From the NCBI GenBank assembly GCA_026260175.1, contig JAKCWW010000161.1, forward strand, positions 24,621 through 88,321: DNA of 63,701 nucleotides. The letters are read 5' to 3'. This stretch comes from Reticulitermes lucifugus (lineage: Eukaryota > Arthropoda > Insecta > Blattodea > Rhinotermitidae). The translations under genes and the position numbers were made by a program. Below the pieces are notes generated by a model. That model was not told the DNA's origin and searched no databases. It saw only the letters and a list, made by a program, of their open reading frames with translations. Numbering within the stretch: position 1 is the first letter of the stretch; every line of letters starts with the position of its first letter. This document shows positions 25,987-40,400 of this stretch, in pieces.

Positions 25987-26300
25987 ATAGGGACACTCTT
26001 TTATCTGACAACAGTCCTTTCCATAAACTGTCTTAAACTTCTGAAACTCTGATGTGCAATGAGCAACATGTTGCTTAGATCTAATGTGTGTTGTCTGCAA
26101 GCCAAGGGAAAACATTTCTGTTGCCTTCTTTAAATATGGTAAGAACCTAATATCAACTGCAATACATGAACCTGAAATGTGTGGACCCTGACTCACAGCA
26201 AACTGGAATTGCAGTGAGCACTCACTGCATTGCCTGCCATCATGCAAAACAGTCTGAGTGAAGTAGTGATGTAAGTTGTCAGATAAAATGATGTCCCTGT
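25987..26300. mobile_element. mariner-type MITE with TTATCTGACAAC ends
   Basis: Terminal inverted repeats of about 27 bp (GGGACACTCTTTTATCTGAC and inverted GTTGTCAGATAAAATGATGT) bounded by TA. The interior resembles the 3' half of the 54955-55565 transposase relic. Confidence 0.7.
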
Positions 26301-27309
26301 ATTTCACTTACTGATATGCTATTTTGAACTGTTTTGATCCACTGGTCTGCAGGACGTTTGCTGTTCCTGTGGCATTATCGAATTTTATCTCTGTGAATAG
26401 TCACTGGACAGAAGTCTTTGTTGGATAACATTTCATGAATTTACCTCAAGATGTAGGATTGTGGTCTAGCATCATTATGGATGTGTTTATGACTGACTAT
26501 TTCAAAACGGGCCTGATCACTTTTGAAACAGATATCCATGAAACTCTTATCTCTCTGTATGACATTATCTGGAAAGAACATGGTAGCTTTTTGATAATAT
26601 GTTTAAAAGAAAACCTACTGATCGTAAGAAGATACGTCAATGACTTCTGTTCTGATCAAGAATTGGGGTTTCCCACTCTTTGTTACCCTTCATAGAACTT
26701 GGCGTCTCTGACTGGAAGAAGCTGACAGGTGTGAAAATAACATTCAGAATTGGAAATCCACATAATTTTGTGTCTGTAAAGCAATGCAGCACTGTGCCAA
26801 AACAATAAACTTCTTCCGTTTTTAGTCACTATACGTGTTGTTCATGGGGTATTTTACGTTGCAAAATACCCAAAAATTACAAGGAACACTTCTTAAATCT
26901 TAAAATACTCAAGTCAACTCTGCGTGCATGTGTCAAAGTTTGCATGACTCTTGCTCAGAAATATAGAATTATACTTTGGTTGGATGGCTCCCTGGGTTTT
27001 GAACCCAGATTGGCGTTCTCGCTATTATATTCGCGCGTCTGTAACTTAGCACACGTATAAAACCGCCGATATCGGGAGGGGGTGGAGTGTGGGCCGTGCC
27101 CCGACTTTTCTATTATACCCTGGCATTCACCTTACAACTGAGGAAAAATCACGGAAACCCCTCAGTCAGGGTAGACGAAAAGCCCCTAGCTAATCAGTGC
27201 TGGGCACGATTCGGTGTTGTCTTCGCCACCGTTTTGCGGCCTCGACATGTTTGTCAACCTCATTTCCCGTAGCTTGCCAGCCACAATAAAAAATGCATGC
27301 GACTGTTTG

Positions 27310-27846
27310 TTTTTCCTCTTCTTTTAGTTATCACAACAATTTCCGTTAAAAGTTTTTGTTAATATGCTAGATTTTATTTCGCTATCACCCCGCTCTTTGA
27401 CTTGTAAACGTTCCTAATACTTATCTTGGGCACTTGTGTGTGGGCGCCGGCAGTATTATTACCGCTGTAGCACAATAGGAGCGAATACCCACTACTGCGA
27501 TTAATACCTTTACGACGTTCAGGTTGTAGATATGCATCTTCGCCACCTTGTAATTTTTAATAATTAACAGTAGGCGCCTATATAATACGATTGCTATGCA
27601 GATCCGTGGTGATTAGAATATCCGGCATCTAGTCCATACACGTTATTAATCGCGTAAGTGGCTATTCGCTCCTATCGTGCTACAGCGGTACTTCAACCGG
27701 CGGCGTCCACACACAAGTGCCCAATAAAGGTATTAGGAACGATTACAAGTCCAAGAGCGGGGCGATAGCGAAATAAAATGCATCATAGTAACAAAAACTT
27801 TTAAAGGAAATTCTTGTAAGTGTTAAATAAAAGAAGAGGAAAAATG
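27310..27846. repeat. long palindrome (about 205-bp arms, about 130-bp loop)
   Basis: Left arm 27310-27515 and right arm 27643-27846 are inverted copies with small indels. Shared blocks include TTTTATTTCGCTATC, GGGCACTTGTGTGTGG, TACCGCTGTAGCAC and TAGGAGCGAATA. The loop segment recurs as a partial direct copy at 28190-28300. It is CpG-rich, unlike the surrounding repeats, and ends about 620 bp before DHX37. It has no hammerhead motif. Confidence 0.85.
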
Positions 27847-28189
27847 TGTGTAATCGACCTGAACACTTTACTTTGTGATAGTGTTAACATGAAATTGCAG
27901 AGAATTGAGAAGAATTGCTGCATCCCGCAGACATATGTTGTTGTTGTTGTCTACTGACTATATATAACAGTTGCATGCATATATTTTTCTGGCTGGGGCG
28001 GTAGGTTGGATCTGTAGTAATCTGTGGGTTGGATTATGGCGCAGTGTGGCATGGGGTGCTTAGAAGGTTGGAACCAAATCAGCCCTTTTTTTTTTGCATG
28101 CAAATTATAGTATGACTAAAGCAGTACTGCTTAACCTGTATTTGCGATATTAGAGCTTAATTTCTTTAATACCATATAATCTTCAACTG

Positions 28190-28300
28190 CGAAATGTCGT
28201 GATTAATAAATAACAGTCGGCGCTTATAAAATACGATTGCTAAGCAGATCCATGGTGGTTAGAGTATCCGGCATCTATTCATACACGTTATTAATCTGTG
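28190..28300 (+). repeat. partial direct copy of the palindrome centre
   Basis: Matches 27555-27655 with blocks AATACGATTGCTA, GCAGATCC, GGTGGTTAGAGTATCCGGCA-like and TACACGTTATTAAT. It lies 160-270 bp upstream of the DHX37 start codon. Confidence 0.75.
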
Positions 28301-28463
28301 CTGTACAGTATTTGGAAGGTAAACTGTGGTAGTTGCAACTGGATCATCCGTGGTCGGAACGAAGATCCATGCGGTAGAATGTCAATTGAACACGTGTTCC
28401 ATAACGCGCTATGCCACAGTAGCTCGTCTGTGTTGTGTAACATGCACGTGTAGAAATTGTATC

Positions 28464-31400
28464 ATGGGGAAATCTAAGAAAGGGTTCAACTGGAAAGCTC
28501 GGCGGATCGTGCATACTGATATTGATAATTCATCAACTGCGAAGGTATGTAGGTATAATTATTTTTCTTGAAGGATAGCTAACCTCAATTTTGTGAGCTT
28601 TGTAATAACTGAATTTGTATCTTACGTGGTATCGTTTTTCCTTCAGATTAAACTAGATTCTGGTTTCATTCAACGTGACAACTACGACGAGTGTAACGTG
28701 TTAGTTATACCATCACAGAAGAGAAGAACTAAGAAGAGAAATGCAACTGTTGCTGTGTCGAAGATTCTATCCAAAACTCAAAGAAAACGTTTACAAAAGA
28801 TTGTTGATAAAAAGAAGAAAAAAGAAAACGTAAGTGTCCAGAATTTACGTCTGAAATTCATGAAATTAATGGTATCCTTGTGCCACTTATCATGCACTGT
28901 ATGTGTATGGAGGCACTGAAATGGTAGCCATGCATACTTCAACCTTGGCACTATGTGGAGCAAAATAGTAATTTTTATAATTAGAATAGAATTCATGTAC
29001 GTTTCTTGGATCTTCATCTCGTGATACAAGTACAGTAACTAGTACAAATACAATTATAAATACATAATATTTACAGACAGCTTGTAAAGAATATTGTACA
29101 AAAGAAATTAATGAATCGGGATTAGAATTGCACTCCTATTTATTTATCTCTTTTTATAGAACTGTACTATCCTATATGCACCAACACCTGAAAAGATTAG
29201 TATGATAGTAGTAGATGCAAGATCTGTGACTGCATATGTTGTTATAATCACATTATACATACCTCAGTTCATAGTATGGACGATCCCTTGTAGTGAAAGG
29301 GAGCCATTAAATATGTGGAGTTGCCAACAGTGATAATGGCTAAGGTTTGTGGTGGTTATGATATAAGTAATAAAGATATCCAAGAAAAAGGCTGTAAGAC
29401 ATGGCATAATCATTTGCAAGCTATTAAAATGAAAACTCAAAGCCTAACCTCCTTCCTTTCAGTAATTGGAAACCTGAGTAGCTAATGTCTCTGACTGTCA
29501 ATAGAAGGAAACTTGGAAGCTTAACGTTAATGTTATAATTGTGTTTGTGTCAATCTATTTAAAGACTGAAGTTTCTGTCGTTACAATAAAAGCGCCAACC
29601 TCTCTCTCTCTCTCTCATAAGGTTTGTATCACCAAAATGGAAACTAAACCTCTGCAGATGACAAGTTAGTTTTCTTTCGTCATCATAAAGTTTGTGTCTA
29701 ATTACCCTACTCCATTCAGCAGAGTCCTCCTTAACAAGGCAACACTTTCTCAGTTAGTCAAGAAATTCCTTGTATTTTATGGAAGCTGAAGGCTTACTAT
29801 TGTCACTTGTCTCTGTCCTGAGCCAGATTAATTCTGTCTATACCATACATTCTGTCTCTGTAAGATCAATTTTAATGTTATCCTCCTATACATGTCTAGG
29901 TGTTCCAAGTGGCCTCTTTCCTTCACATTTCCCCACCTAGACCGTGTATGCATTTCTCTTCTCCCGCATATTGTGCCTGCATTCTGGTCATGAGACATGA
30001 ACATTCTGTATGTGCTTTCTTTAATTCACAGAGAGCTACGCTCTTGGAAGCTTTGTCAAAGGTTCAATTACAACCAGAGCATTTGGGTCAGCTAACATCT
30101 ATAGCATCTATTCAGACAAAAGGTTTGAAAAAACACTTTCTTGAGCAAGAGAAGGGTGATGATAAAATCAGAAAAAACTGTAGAGGTGATGAAAATGAAG
30201 GGGAAATGCAGATCATTAATAGTATTGCTGGCAGTCGGAAACGTAAGCGCTTACTAATGATGGATATGGATGTAAACAGAACTTCAGGAGAAAAGGATCC
30301 AAATGTTGTAGGATTTGAGGTAAGATGTTCATTGAAGCACTCTGAAGAGAATAGTTTTTAAGTGGGACTTTGAATAAAATTGCTTTTAAGTGTGGAGTTT
30401 TGGGGAGCCAGGATAGTGTAGCCAATACAGTCACTAGGCTACGGGCTGCATGATCTGGGGTTCGAATCCTGGAAGGTGCAAGAGATTTTTCTCTTCTCTA
30501 AAATGTCCAGACTGACTCTGGGGCCTATCCAGCCTCTTATTCAATGGTTGCTGGGGGCTCTTTCCCTGAGAATAAAGCAGCTGGGGTGTGATGCAAACCA
30601 CTCACCTCCATCTAGTGTTGATGTTAAATATGATGGGAACTACACTTCTGCTCTCTCTATATGCCTTCTGGCATGTACGGGGACAACGTTTTGTGAGGAC
30701 GTTACCCGAATGTCGTAAAGCTCCTGTACTGGGGTGTTGGGTGCATTAATTTGGGTGTTTATTTGGTAGAGAGGGTGGCTGCCTTCAATACGGCTATCAG
30801 CCTGGCTTATTCTTAGGCTTTTGCTATTTTTATTCAACTAATTGTCAAGTATAAGCTTTGCTGCACTCTGCACCTTGCAAGAAATTTCCTCAACCTCTTG
30901 CTGATACAGATTAGTTTGGAACCTCAGTCAGGCTCTTATATAACTACACCAGCCTTGCAGTAGACCACGTGGAAGAAGAGGCATCAATTAGCTAAGAACA
31001 AGATGGCCATTAGAGGAATGTATCACAAATAGAACTGGAATGGGTCTACACATCTGCTACTTGATATGGGTTTCTTAGCCTGGTATCCACGGGATGGACT
31101 GAGGGGGTTTGTAGAGGATTCACAAAAAATTAATTATGTATATGATTTAAAATATCTCAAGAATTTATAATCACAGTTGTTGTTCATTTCATTTGTGATA
31201 AAGACAGAAGCCTGTTCTTCTGGCTCCTTACTAGAAGGCAACATTAGTTGTGAAGTCTGAAAAAGACACTGCTCACATGCCAGCCAGGGAACATGGCATG
31301 CTCCATGTATGTCTGTTAATTGAGATCACTGATATACATAACCTGTGAATATGGCAATTAAAGCTAACAGATTAATTGAGAAGACATTGAGTAAATTATA

Positions 31401-34400
31401 TACCTCATCTGTGTGAAATACAAAACCAAAACAAAAGAGCATTATAACTGGAATAAGTTAGACCCTCAGTTCAGTAAATCATTCAATGTACCCAGCAAAA
31501 ACCCAGCTATTCTGAGGGATGTCTCAAATTTAGTTTATGTTCATAATTTATCATGACAGAACTGGGAAATCTGAGTGCTTTCTGTGTGGGAACGTTGTCT
31601 GTAATGAGAGCATGAAGTTTGTGTAGAATGAGAGCACCTGAAGAAAGATCCATCTTCAAAATGTCAAAGGTGGTGTGAATATTTTAAGTGAAAGAGGCCA
31701 TACTTAGTTCATCTGGCAGTCCACTCACACATGGATTTTTTCAAACTCAAAAACCTGCTTTGAGTCATTATGCAAACTGGTGTCATTGATTGTCACAAGG
31801 AAGAAGCCGCACATGATTGAAGAGACCTTGATCAAGCCATGTCTTCTGGAGGTGGTTGAACTGGTGTGTCACATCAGAAGGAAACCAAAAACATGCCACT
31901 GTCAAATTAAGTGATTTACTCACAAATTGAAGATAGATGTTTGTTAACACGTCATGGTGGAATTGAAACCCAGGCTTTTCCCATTCAGCCTAATGTTGGA
32001 TGAAACCACTGATGTGGCTTACTGCAGTCGTGCTAGTTTTTGTGTGATGTATGAATAGTGGTTCAAGCAAGGAAGAATTCTTTCCTGCAAACCACTTTTG
32101 CAACCACAAAGGGAATTGGTGTGTGTAAGTTTGATCATTTATTTTTTTGGTATGTGTGTGTGTAAATCATAAAGTTTCTGGCTGGAGCAAGCAACTGGAG
32201 ATGATTGGGCCCATGGGGCTGCAACAATGCTTGGAAACAAATCACAATTTGCAGGCCAGGTGCCTTACTGTCACTCATTACCTCCTGTGTTAATATCTGC
32301 TGCCCCAAATTTTGAGGGGCATTGTTTTCCACTGCTGTGGAGATGGTGAATTTCTTGGCCTCTTCAGAATTCTGTTGCATGAAATTCATTCAGAGTACAA
32401 TATTGTGTATCATGTGGAAATACATTGGCTTTCATGAGGTCAGATTTTTTATCAACTGGTAGAACTTTGGGCCGAGTTTGCCATACTGCTCTAAGAAAAA
32501 GAAAAAAACCTCTGTGGTAAATTTGAAAATCCAGATTTGTCCTAGGTCTAACTTAGTTGGCAGAAATGTTTCCAAATCTGATTAACCTGTACTGTTCAGT
32601 TCAGGGGTCTGATGTGACAAACATGGATGCTGGGGAGTATTTGAAAGCATTTCTCGAAAAGTTGGTTGACTAAGGACAATTATGCACATTTCTCAAGGAG
32701 GTAATGACTGTCTGGAAATAGCATTTTTAAATACGTAGGTGCAAATAATTGTGCCATAACCATGGAAGCATGAGAGCCAAAGTGCCAGTAATTGAGTTGT
32801 ATTTTCCAAAGGGTTGATGTTGACCTCTCTCTTAATTGTAATATTTTCACAGTTTAAACCCCAGGTATACTAAAGTATGTAAAACCAAAATATGGATTCA
32901 GTTTGAGTGACAGCGCAGGCAGCATTATGTTCTTGAGCTGCATGTTGCATGGGTCCAGTGTATATGTTTGTGGCAACTTACTTCTTCACTTTTGTTATTA
33001 CAGACATCAAGTGATGATGATGATGATGATGATGATGAGGAGGAGGAGGAGGAGGAACAGGAGGAGGATGACCAGGAGGTGGGTGATGATGACAACAACA
33101 GTGAAAGTTTAAGAGAGGTTGAACAGAAGACCAATGGAAACGGTGTTCATGATGGAAGTGTCGAAAAGGAGATCAACCAAAAAGTTAAGAGTAATAAACT
33201 GGATGAGTCTGGTGCTCATTTGTCATCTGGAACATCATCTTGCACCCAGAATCAGGCATCAAAAGAAGAGGACAATTCTAAACCTAAGGAAAGACAAAAA
33301 AATAGTGCAGGCAAACCAGCAGTGTTCATTCTAGTGAACAGGGACCCAAAAATTCAGGAAGATCGACTTAAACTCCCTATATTGGCTGAAGAGCAGGCTA
33401 TTGTGGAGGCTATAAGTGAAAACCCTGTTGTTATTCTAGCCGGAGAAACAGGAAGTGGAAAAACTACCCAAGTTCCTCAGTTCCTGTATGAGGCAGGTTA
33501 TGCAAGGTTAGTTATAATGTAGTGATCAGATTTTGGGAAGGAAATAGAGGTCTTACACAAATGAGATGCACTGTAATATGACAGAAGATAATTTAATTTG
33601 TCTCTGAGGAGCTGTGTGACTTATAATTGTGATCAGATATTTGGGTGATCAAATCAAGCAGGATGAGATGGCAGGGAATGTGACACACATGGCAGTGAAG
33701 TGAAATATGCTGAGGATTTTGGTAGGAAAACTGAAGTAAAGAGGCTGCTTGGAAGACCTGGGTGTAGATGGGAAGAGAATATTGAGAGGACTCCTAAAGA
33801 AGTAGAGTGGGAGGTTGTCAGCTTGATTCAGCCATCTTCAGATACAGACCAGTAGTAGGCTTTTATGAACGTGGTGGTGAATGTTTGAGTTCCAAAAAAT
33901 TTGGGGAGTTTCTTTGACTGCCTGAGGAACTGTTGTCTTCCCAATGACTCTGCTGCATGTAGTTAGTTAGTAAATGTCTTTTTGTTTCTGATAGTTCATT
34001 TGCACCCATTCTGTAAATCTGAACATGTAGAACTTATTCAGACCAAGTCTTTTAGGCAAGGGTCAACAAATTTTACAAAAATCTGGGAGCCACCTCAAAA
34101 TTATAGGTACCAGTAGGGTGACATGAAGTAAGTTTCACATTCAAGACCCACAAATATTGGGCATAACCATACCAAATTTAGTTGCCTGGGCCACTTGGGG
34201 CCCTGGATTTTGTGCCCATAATTTCAGGTTCTGTGGGTATAAAAGTGCAGTTGTAGTTGTTTTGCTTGTGTGAGTGGCAGTTTGGTGACAAAAGTGTACC
34301 AAAGTACTTGCATGGTGTAGAAGATAGAATGTGTTTTGTCTTGAATATAAATACTGTACCCAATCTTTTCATTTAATTAGCACCTGTAATTAATGTTGTC

Positions 34401-37400
34401 AAGTGGTAATTTGTGTTTAAATTACTGTCCTTGAACATGTACACATTTCATATAAATCTCCATTCAATTATGTTAATCTATCTCTGTTCATGTCATGAAG
34501 GCAAGTGGAGGGGTGAAGATGTAACTGCACTCATTCTTAACCTCAGCACAAGATGGAGGTGATTGATCAGCATCATGTCCTGGCAGCTTTGCCCCTGGGG
34601 AAACATTTGCCTGTACTCATCAAGTAGGAGGCTGGGAGGGCCTCAGAACTTGTCTGGATATTATGGACAGAAGAGAAATACCTCTTGCCCCTACGGAGAA
34701 TTGACCCAGGATTTCTCATGTGTCCAACCTGTAGTCTAGTCACTATATCAACTACACTATCCTGGCCCTTAGTTATTATGTGGACTGTTCTATAGGTATT
34801 GCCACTGGCTGTGTTATATCTATGCTTATTACTTCAACCTAGATATTCAAAACAAGACAGAATGACACACAAACCATGTATTTCTCCACATAATCACCAA
34901 TCATTTGTGACATGTGTCCCCGTGTACACCACTTGTTTGATGTACACAGAGGAGAATGAGTGCTTGGTGGATATTGCATCCACAAGGTTACGACTGAATA
35001 GTGGCTGGGCAAGACATTCATGACGTTCTGCAGGAAAGTTGTTGGTGGCATTCTGGGATGCACAGAGCGTTTTCCTTCTTCAGTTTGAGGATCATGGGTT
35101 AGCTGACGGTAAATACTTGTGCCTTTGTAATGAGATGGGCCAGTCAGTGTGGACACAGTCCTTATATCATCTCTGTTGGAATTAATTGTTTGGTTGTGTA
35201 TTGCTTGTATCAGTGCCTTACTCATCTTGTGATTTATGTGCAGAAATATGGCACTGAGCCATTAATTCTGGTTCTGTTGGAGCATCAGTGTTGGAGTAAT
35301 AAATATGACTGTGACATACCTTTGAATGTTACATGGATTATCCCTTATAAGTGCATGTTGAAGGCCTCCACGTGATAACATTTTTAAATGCCATCATTAT
35401 TCCTCTTTGAACCACATATGCTATTTAAGAATTAGTGTTCTGAACACTTCTGTATATCAGTTTTGGTCTCCTTGAAAAAAAAGCAGTGGCATTAAACTTC
35501 TGATGCATTATCAAATAATTTAACGACGCTGTTAGTTTTCCATTTCTGAAATCATTGGAAAAACAGACAGAGAAGGTGCTGGCAGTGAAGCCACCTTCAT
35601 GAAACGTGCACATTACTTGACTGAATATGCATAGTGACGTTCAGCGTGTCTAAACATATCACCAGTTGTTCGGTAACATGACCTCGAGTACACCTAACTG
35701 CAGATAGACAATAGGCAAACAACACATTGAGAGCACAGATTAAATGGACAACTGTAGTACAGAATGGGTTTATGCTGCCATTTGTTTTTCAGGAATGGTA
35801 GAATGATAGCAATAACAGAACCAAGACGTGTAGCTGCAATCTCCATGTCAAAACGTGTTGCAGAGGAGATGAACTTGTCAAATGCTGAGGTGTCTTACCT
35901 CATCAGATTTGAGGGTAATGCTACTGACAGTACACGTATAAAGTTTATGACAGATGGCGTACTTCTTAAAGAAATCCAGAGTGTAAGTAATAACAAAAAT
36001 CTGTACATGGAATAAAATGTAGATCTTACTGAGATGCATCACTTTTAGACTGATGTAAGGGTAAATTGATGATGTAGGTGAACATTGTGCAGTGTTTAGA
36101 GGAGATAATATTAATAGTCATGTCAAAAGATTTTGAAGCTTTCACAGTTAGGGGTGTACAAATTTTCCAAAAGTGTAGGAGCCACCTCCAAATTCTAGGT
36201 ACCAGAAGGGTGAGGTTTAGCAAGTTCTGTACTGAGGACCCACAGTTCTTGAATGAGCTGTCAACCTCACTGTTATCTGGCACTTTGGCTTGATGCATGT
36301 GAAGTGATACATTTTTTTATGTGAAAAGAAACTGCAATAATTATGCTGAAAATATAAGACACCACCATATGAAATTTAATCTCCTGGGTATCCAGGTGCC
36401 TAGGATTTATGCATGCCTGTTTCATATGGACTGAATGAGTTAGTATTTTGTTTTACAAAGTATAACTGTATGTTAGGCTGTGTATGCTATAACAATGCTC
36501 TGAGTTGAAGGATTCATCTATGTTTTTCCCACTTGAATGCAGAATAGTCAATCTAATATTTTTTTGTGAAATGTAGTTATTGTGTCAGGTGTGTGTGTCA
36601 TTATTTCTAAGAATATTTTACAGGACTTTTTGCTGTCCAGATATTCTGTCATCATCCTGGATGAAGCACATGAGAGGAGTGTGTATACAGACATTTTGAT
36701 TGGTCTTTTGTCTCGCATTGTGCCACTAAGGAATAAGCGAGGTAACCCTCTTAAACTTGTCATCATGTCTGCCACTCTAAGGTTGGAAGATTTTACTGGG
36801 AATCCCCATCTCTTCAAAATCACACCACCTGTTATTAAGGTGGAGTCTCGTCAGTTTCCTGTCACAGTTCACTTCAATAAACGAACAGCAGCTGATTATG
36901 TACCAGAGGCTTTCACTAAAGCCTGCAAGATTCATACTCAGCTGCCAGAAGGTGGAATTTTAATATTTCTTACAGGTAAGTGATAGGTCTTGGAATGACT
37001 AGCCACTTGCCACTTAGTTACAATTTAGCGTAATATTGTGCCTAATTTGTGTGGTCTTGGCCTGTGGCCTCAATGTTGAATTTCCTTCATTAGGTGTGTT
37101 TATATGCATATAGCAGATGTTAGCTTCATCACGTCTGTTTGTCTATGTGGAACCCTGTGGCTCATATGGGACAGATTTTTGTGAAATTTTATGTTGAGGG
37201 TGTTTACTAAAATTTGTGGAGAATGTTCAAGTGTAGTTAAAATCAGACAAAAATAACAAACACCTATGTATATTTATGGTTTGTTTCCATGATTGGTCTT
37301 CGTAATTGAAACAGACTGAAGAAAGACTTGAGCATCAAACGTGGAGCATGATCAGTTGTGCACAGCAGTATCGACATTGAAGGGATACTGATTTTAATTC

Positions 37401-40400
37401 TCCTCACTTAAATTATGTCAATGATGTTAGATTCTAAGTTTGTTGTTGAGATACGGATAAATCTTAATGTAATTTTGAAAAGTATTTGTGCATTTAGTGC
37501 CAAGGGACAAGAACAGAGTGAATGCGCCAGAAGTGTTACACTGTATGGACATTGCCTAACTTTTTTCAAATTTTCCTTAGTTTAGGCTGTATCCAGGGAA
37601 ATACTGAATGGCAATTTCATTGTAAATATTTGCAACTTTTTTGAGAGCTTGTCATCTAATTTTACATTTCATTCATTAGGACAGCAAGAAGTTAACAGAT
37701 TGGTGAGGAAACTTCGTAGTGCTTTTCCATTTCATGATAGGAGAAAGGAAAATAAAAAGAATAAGAGACAAATATCAAGAAGTGAAACTAAAAATATGGA
37801 CTCAGACACAGATGAGAAAGTTGAAATTGATGAAGAAGAAGTGGAATTGGACATGCAGAAGGCAATTCAGAATGCTCGCAGAGCAAAGAAGAAACGTAAG
37901 GGAGAAGTGACATTACCAGATATAAATCTAGACGACTATTCCGTCATTCCAGGAGATGACACGGAAGTTGATCTCCTGGGAGAAGATGGTGTTGAGGATA
38001 TTGAGTCAGATGATGACCAGCTCCTTATGAGAGGACTGGCAGCATGTCAGCCATTGTGGGTATTGCCTCTTTACTCCCTTCTTCCCAGTAATAAACAGGC
38101 CCTGGTGAGTGTTTATAGTGTTTTACATTTGAAAATTTATTTGCCTTTGTATAATATATGTATGGGAGCTGGGATAGTATAGTCAGTATGATGACTAGGC
38201 TGTGGGCTGGATGACTGAGGAATCATGGTTTGATTCCTGGCAAGGGCAAGAGACTTTTCATTTCCCTAAAGTGACCAGGCTGGCTCTGGGGCCCACCCAA
38301 CTTCCTGTTCAGTGGGTACCAGGGTTTTTTTTTTGGTGGTGGGGGGGGTAAAATTGTTGGGGCATGAGGCTGCCCAGTCACTTAGATCCAAATGCAGATG
38401 TTAAGAACGAACGGAGCTATACCTCCCATTTCAGATACGCCTTCATGGCATGCACAAGGACAATGTTATATGTGTGTCTGGAGGATCATGAGTGTTAGTT
38501 TCGATGTAAAAGATGAAGTACTGATATGGTACGATATTCTGCATTGTTAGACACTGGAAATAGAAATAAGTACAGCAGGATGGTATATCACTTGTTTATA
38601 CACCTCAAGAAAGATTATGACTTTGGAGAGACGTACAATAGTATAAAACATTCTCATTGACTTGGTAGATGTAGCACATACTAGTCCTCCGCCATGATTT
38701 ACAGTCCAAATTAATGTGTCAGTTTCCTCTGCCACTTACCTTCATCGGTATCCTGTCATTGTAAGTAAACAGAAGTTCTGTCCTGTGTGTACTTCAAACA
38801 GAGAAGTGGACTTTGTCATGTAGGCAGCAGTAGAGAAACCTAATGACTGTAAATGGAGACGATAAGAAAGTTACTGAAGATTCAAGTCTTCTGGGATATT
38901 ATGTATTTGGACTGGCAAATAATTACTATTTACCAGCAGAAATGCATAATATTCCAGAAGACTTGAATCTTCATCAACACTGCTGTGAGAACTTCAGATC
39001 TCACAGGAACGTTACTGTAGTAAGTCCTCATGTTATAAAAACATTTAAAAAAATTTCCTTAATAGAACCTACTGTGTAAAAGTCATTTTCCTCTGTCCTC
39101 TGTTTGGGTCTTGATTTCCATACTCACAGTGTTACAAATAGCAGTTATGGTCACATTCCAGTCTACAGTAGGCTGCTGCACCCATGATTAAACTGAAGTA
39201 CACATATAGTGCATTTAGAATTAATATTCATAAAAGAACAGATGAGTTAAGACATCATACCAAGGAAGTAAGCAGGAAAATTTCATTATGTGTATGAGCC
39301 AGTCATTTGAGTTTGCACCTTATATGTGGTCTTTTTGTGATCTATACCACCCCTGCCTAATGGCTTCTTGCCTCCACAAGCCAAGTGGAATTTCATGTCA
39401 TAGGTAGTTTCCAGGGGCAGTAACTGCTTCATTTATATTAACTGGCATTCATATGGCCAGATTACTTAAATATTAAGCTACATAACACCATTATTAATGC
39501 TTATAGATGTTCACAAGTTGGCTATCTGTAACATGGGGAATTCCCGTGTTAACAAAGTTTTCCCCCGTTTACACACATCAGGTAATTTTCTTCTGTATGT
39601 GAGTTGAACTTTCATCTTCATCAGGTATTTGAATCTCCTCCAGAAGGAAGCAGACTGTGTGTTGTAGCAACAAATGTAGCAGAGACTTCTCTTACTATCC
39701 CCAATGTAAAGTATGTGGTGGATTGTGGACGAGTCAAGACTCGACTGTACGATAAGGTGACAGGTGTGTCTGCATTCACCATTACTTGGTGCAGCAAGGC
39801 AGCAGCTAATCAGAGAGCTGGGAGAGCAGGACGAATGGGACCAGGACACTGTTACAGGTAAGGTTCGTGAGTATGTTGGTAGAATTGACCAGGTAAGTGA
39901 GCCACATTTGTAAGTGTGTAGATTGAGTATCAGAGTTGATCATTCTTTCTGAAGTTTATGTCAGTTGGTACCGAACACTGTAGTGTCGTGGTTGGAACCT
40001 GTGTTTTGTATGTTGATAGTTCAGGTTTGACATCATGATACAGAAATCAGCTATCTTGAGATTGTTGATAAAGCACATGCTTGGAATATACCTTAAAGTA
40101 GTGTTAGGTACAAAGAAAGTCTATAAATGGTGAACAAAATCAAAATGAACTGAACTATCAGAAGTCAGATACTTCAACAGAAGACTTTTTATCAGGGGTG
40201 CACAAATCTAAGAGCCACATCAAAATTCTAGATTCCAGAAGGATGACATAAAGCAAGTTCCATACTGAGGACCAACAGATATTAGGCACCACCGTACAAA
40301 ATTTAGTTACCACGGTGACTTGGCACCCAGGATTTGTGCACCCCTGATGTCTTGATCTTTATTACATGAAAGTTTCACTATATATGTTTAATTTTCTGTT

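Larger units (their letters stand above)
16641..28463. other. intergenic region between SH3BP5 and DHX37
   Basis: About 11.8 kb without a host gene that I can support. It holds the assembly gap, the piggyBac relic, foldback C, an ATTGA microsatellite, an unclassified transposon-like segment (24380-25030), a perfect hairpin, a mariner-type MITE and the palindrome at 27310-27846. From about 19200 to 23200 I see only AT-rich unique-looking sequence with poly-T runs and short accidental open frames; part may be 3' UTR of SH3BP5. Confidence 0.6.

Noticed and set aside
26435..26695. 86-codon plus-strand open frame
   Set aside because: No homology recognised, no splice context, AT-rich intergenic sequence with decayed repeats around it.
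30402..30480. Possible tRNA gene (box A and box B present)
   Set aside because: No cloverleaf with acceptor stem; the boxes belong to the SINE head.
34839..35225. 128-codon minus-strand open frame in DHX37 intron 4
   Set aside because: No domain recognised and antisense within an intron full of repeats; may be an unclassified element relic, but I cannot support it.
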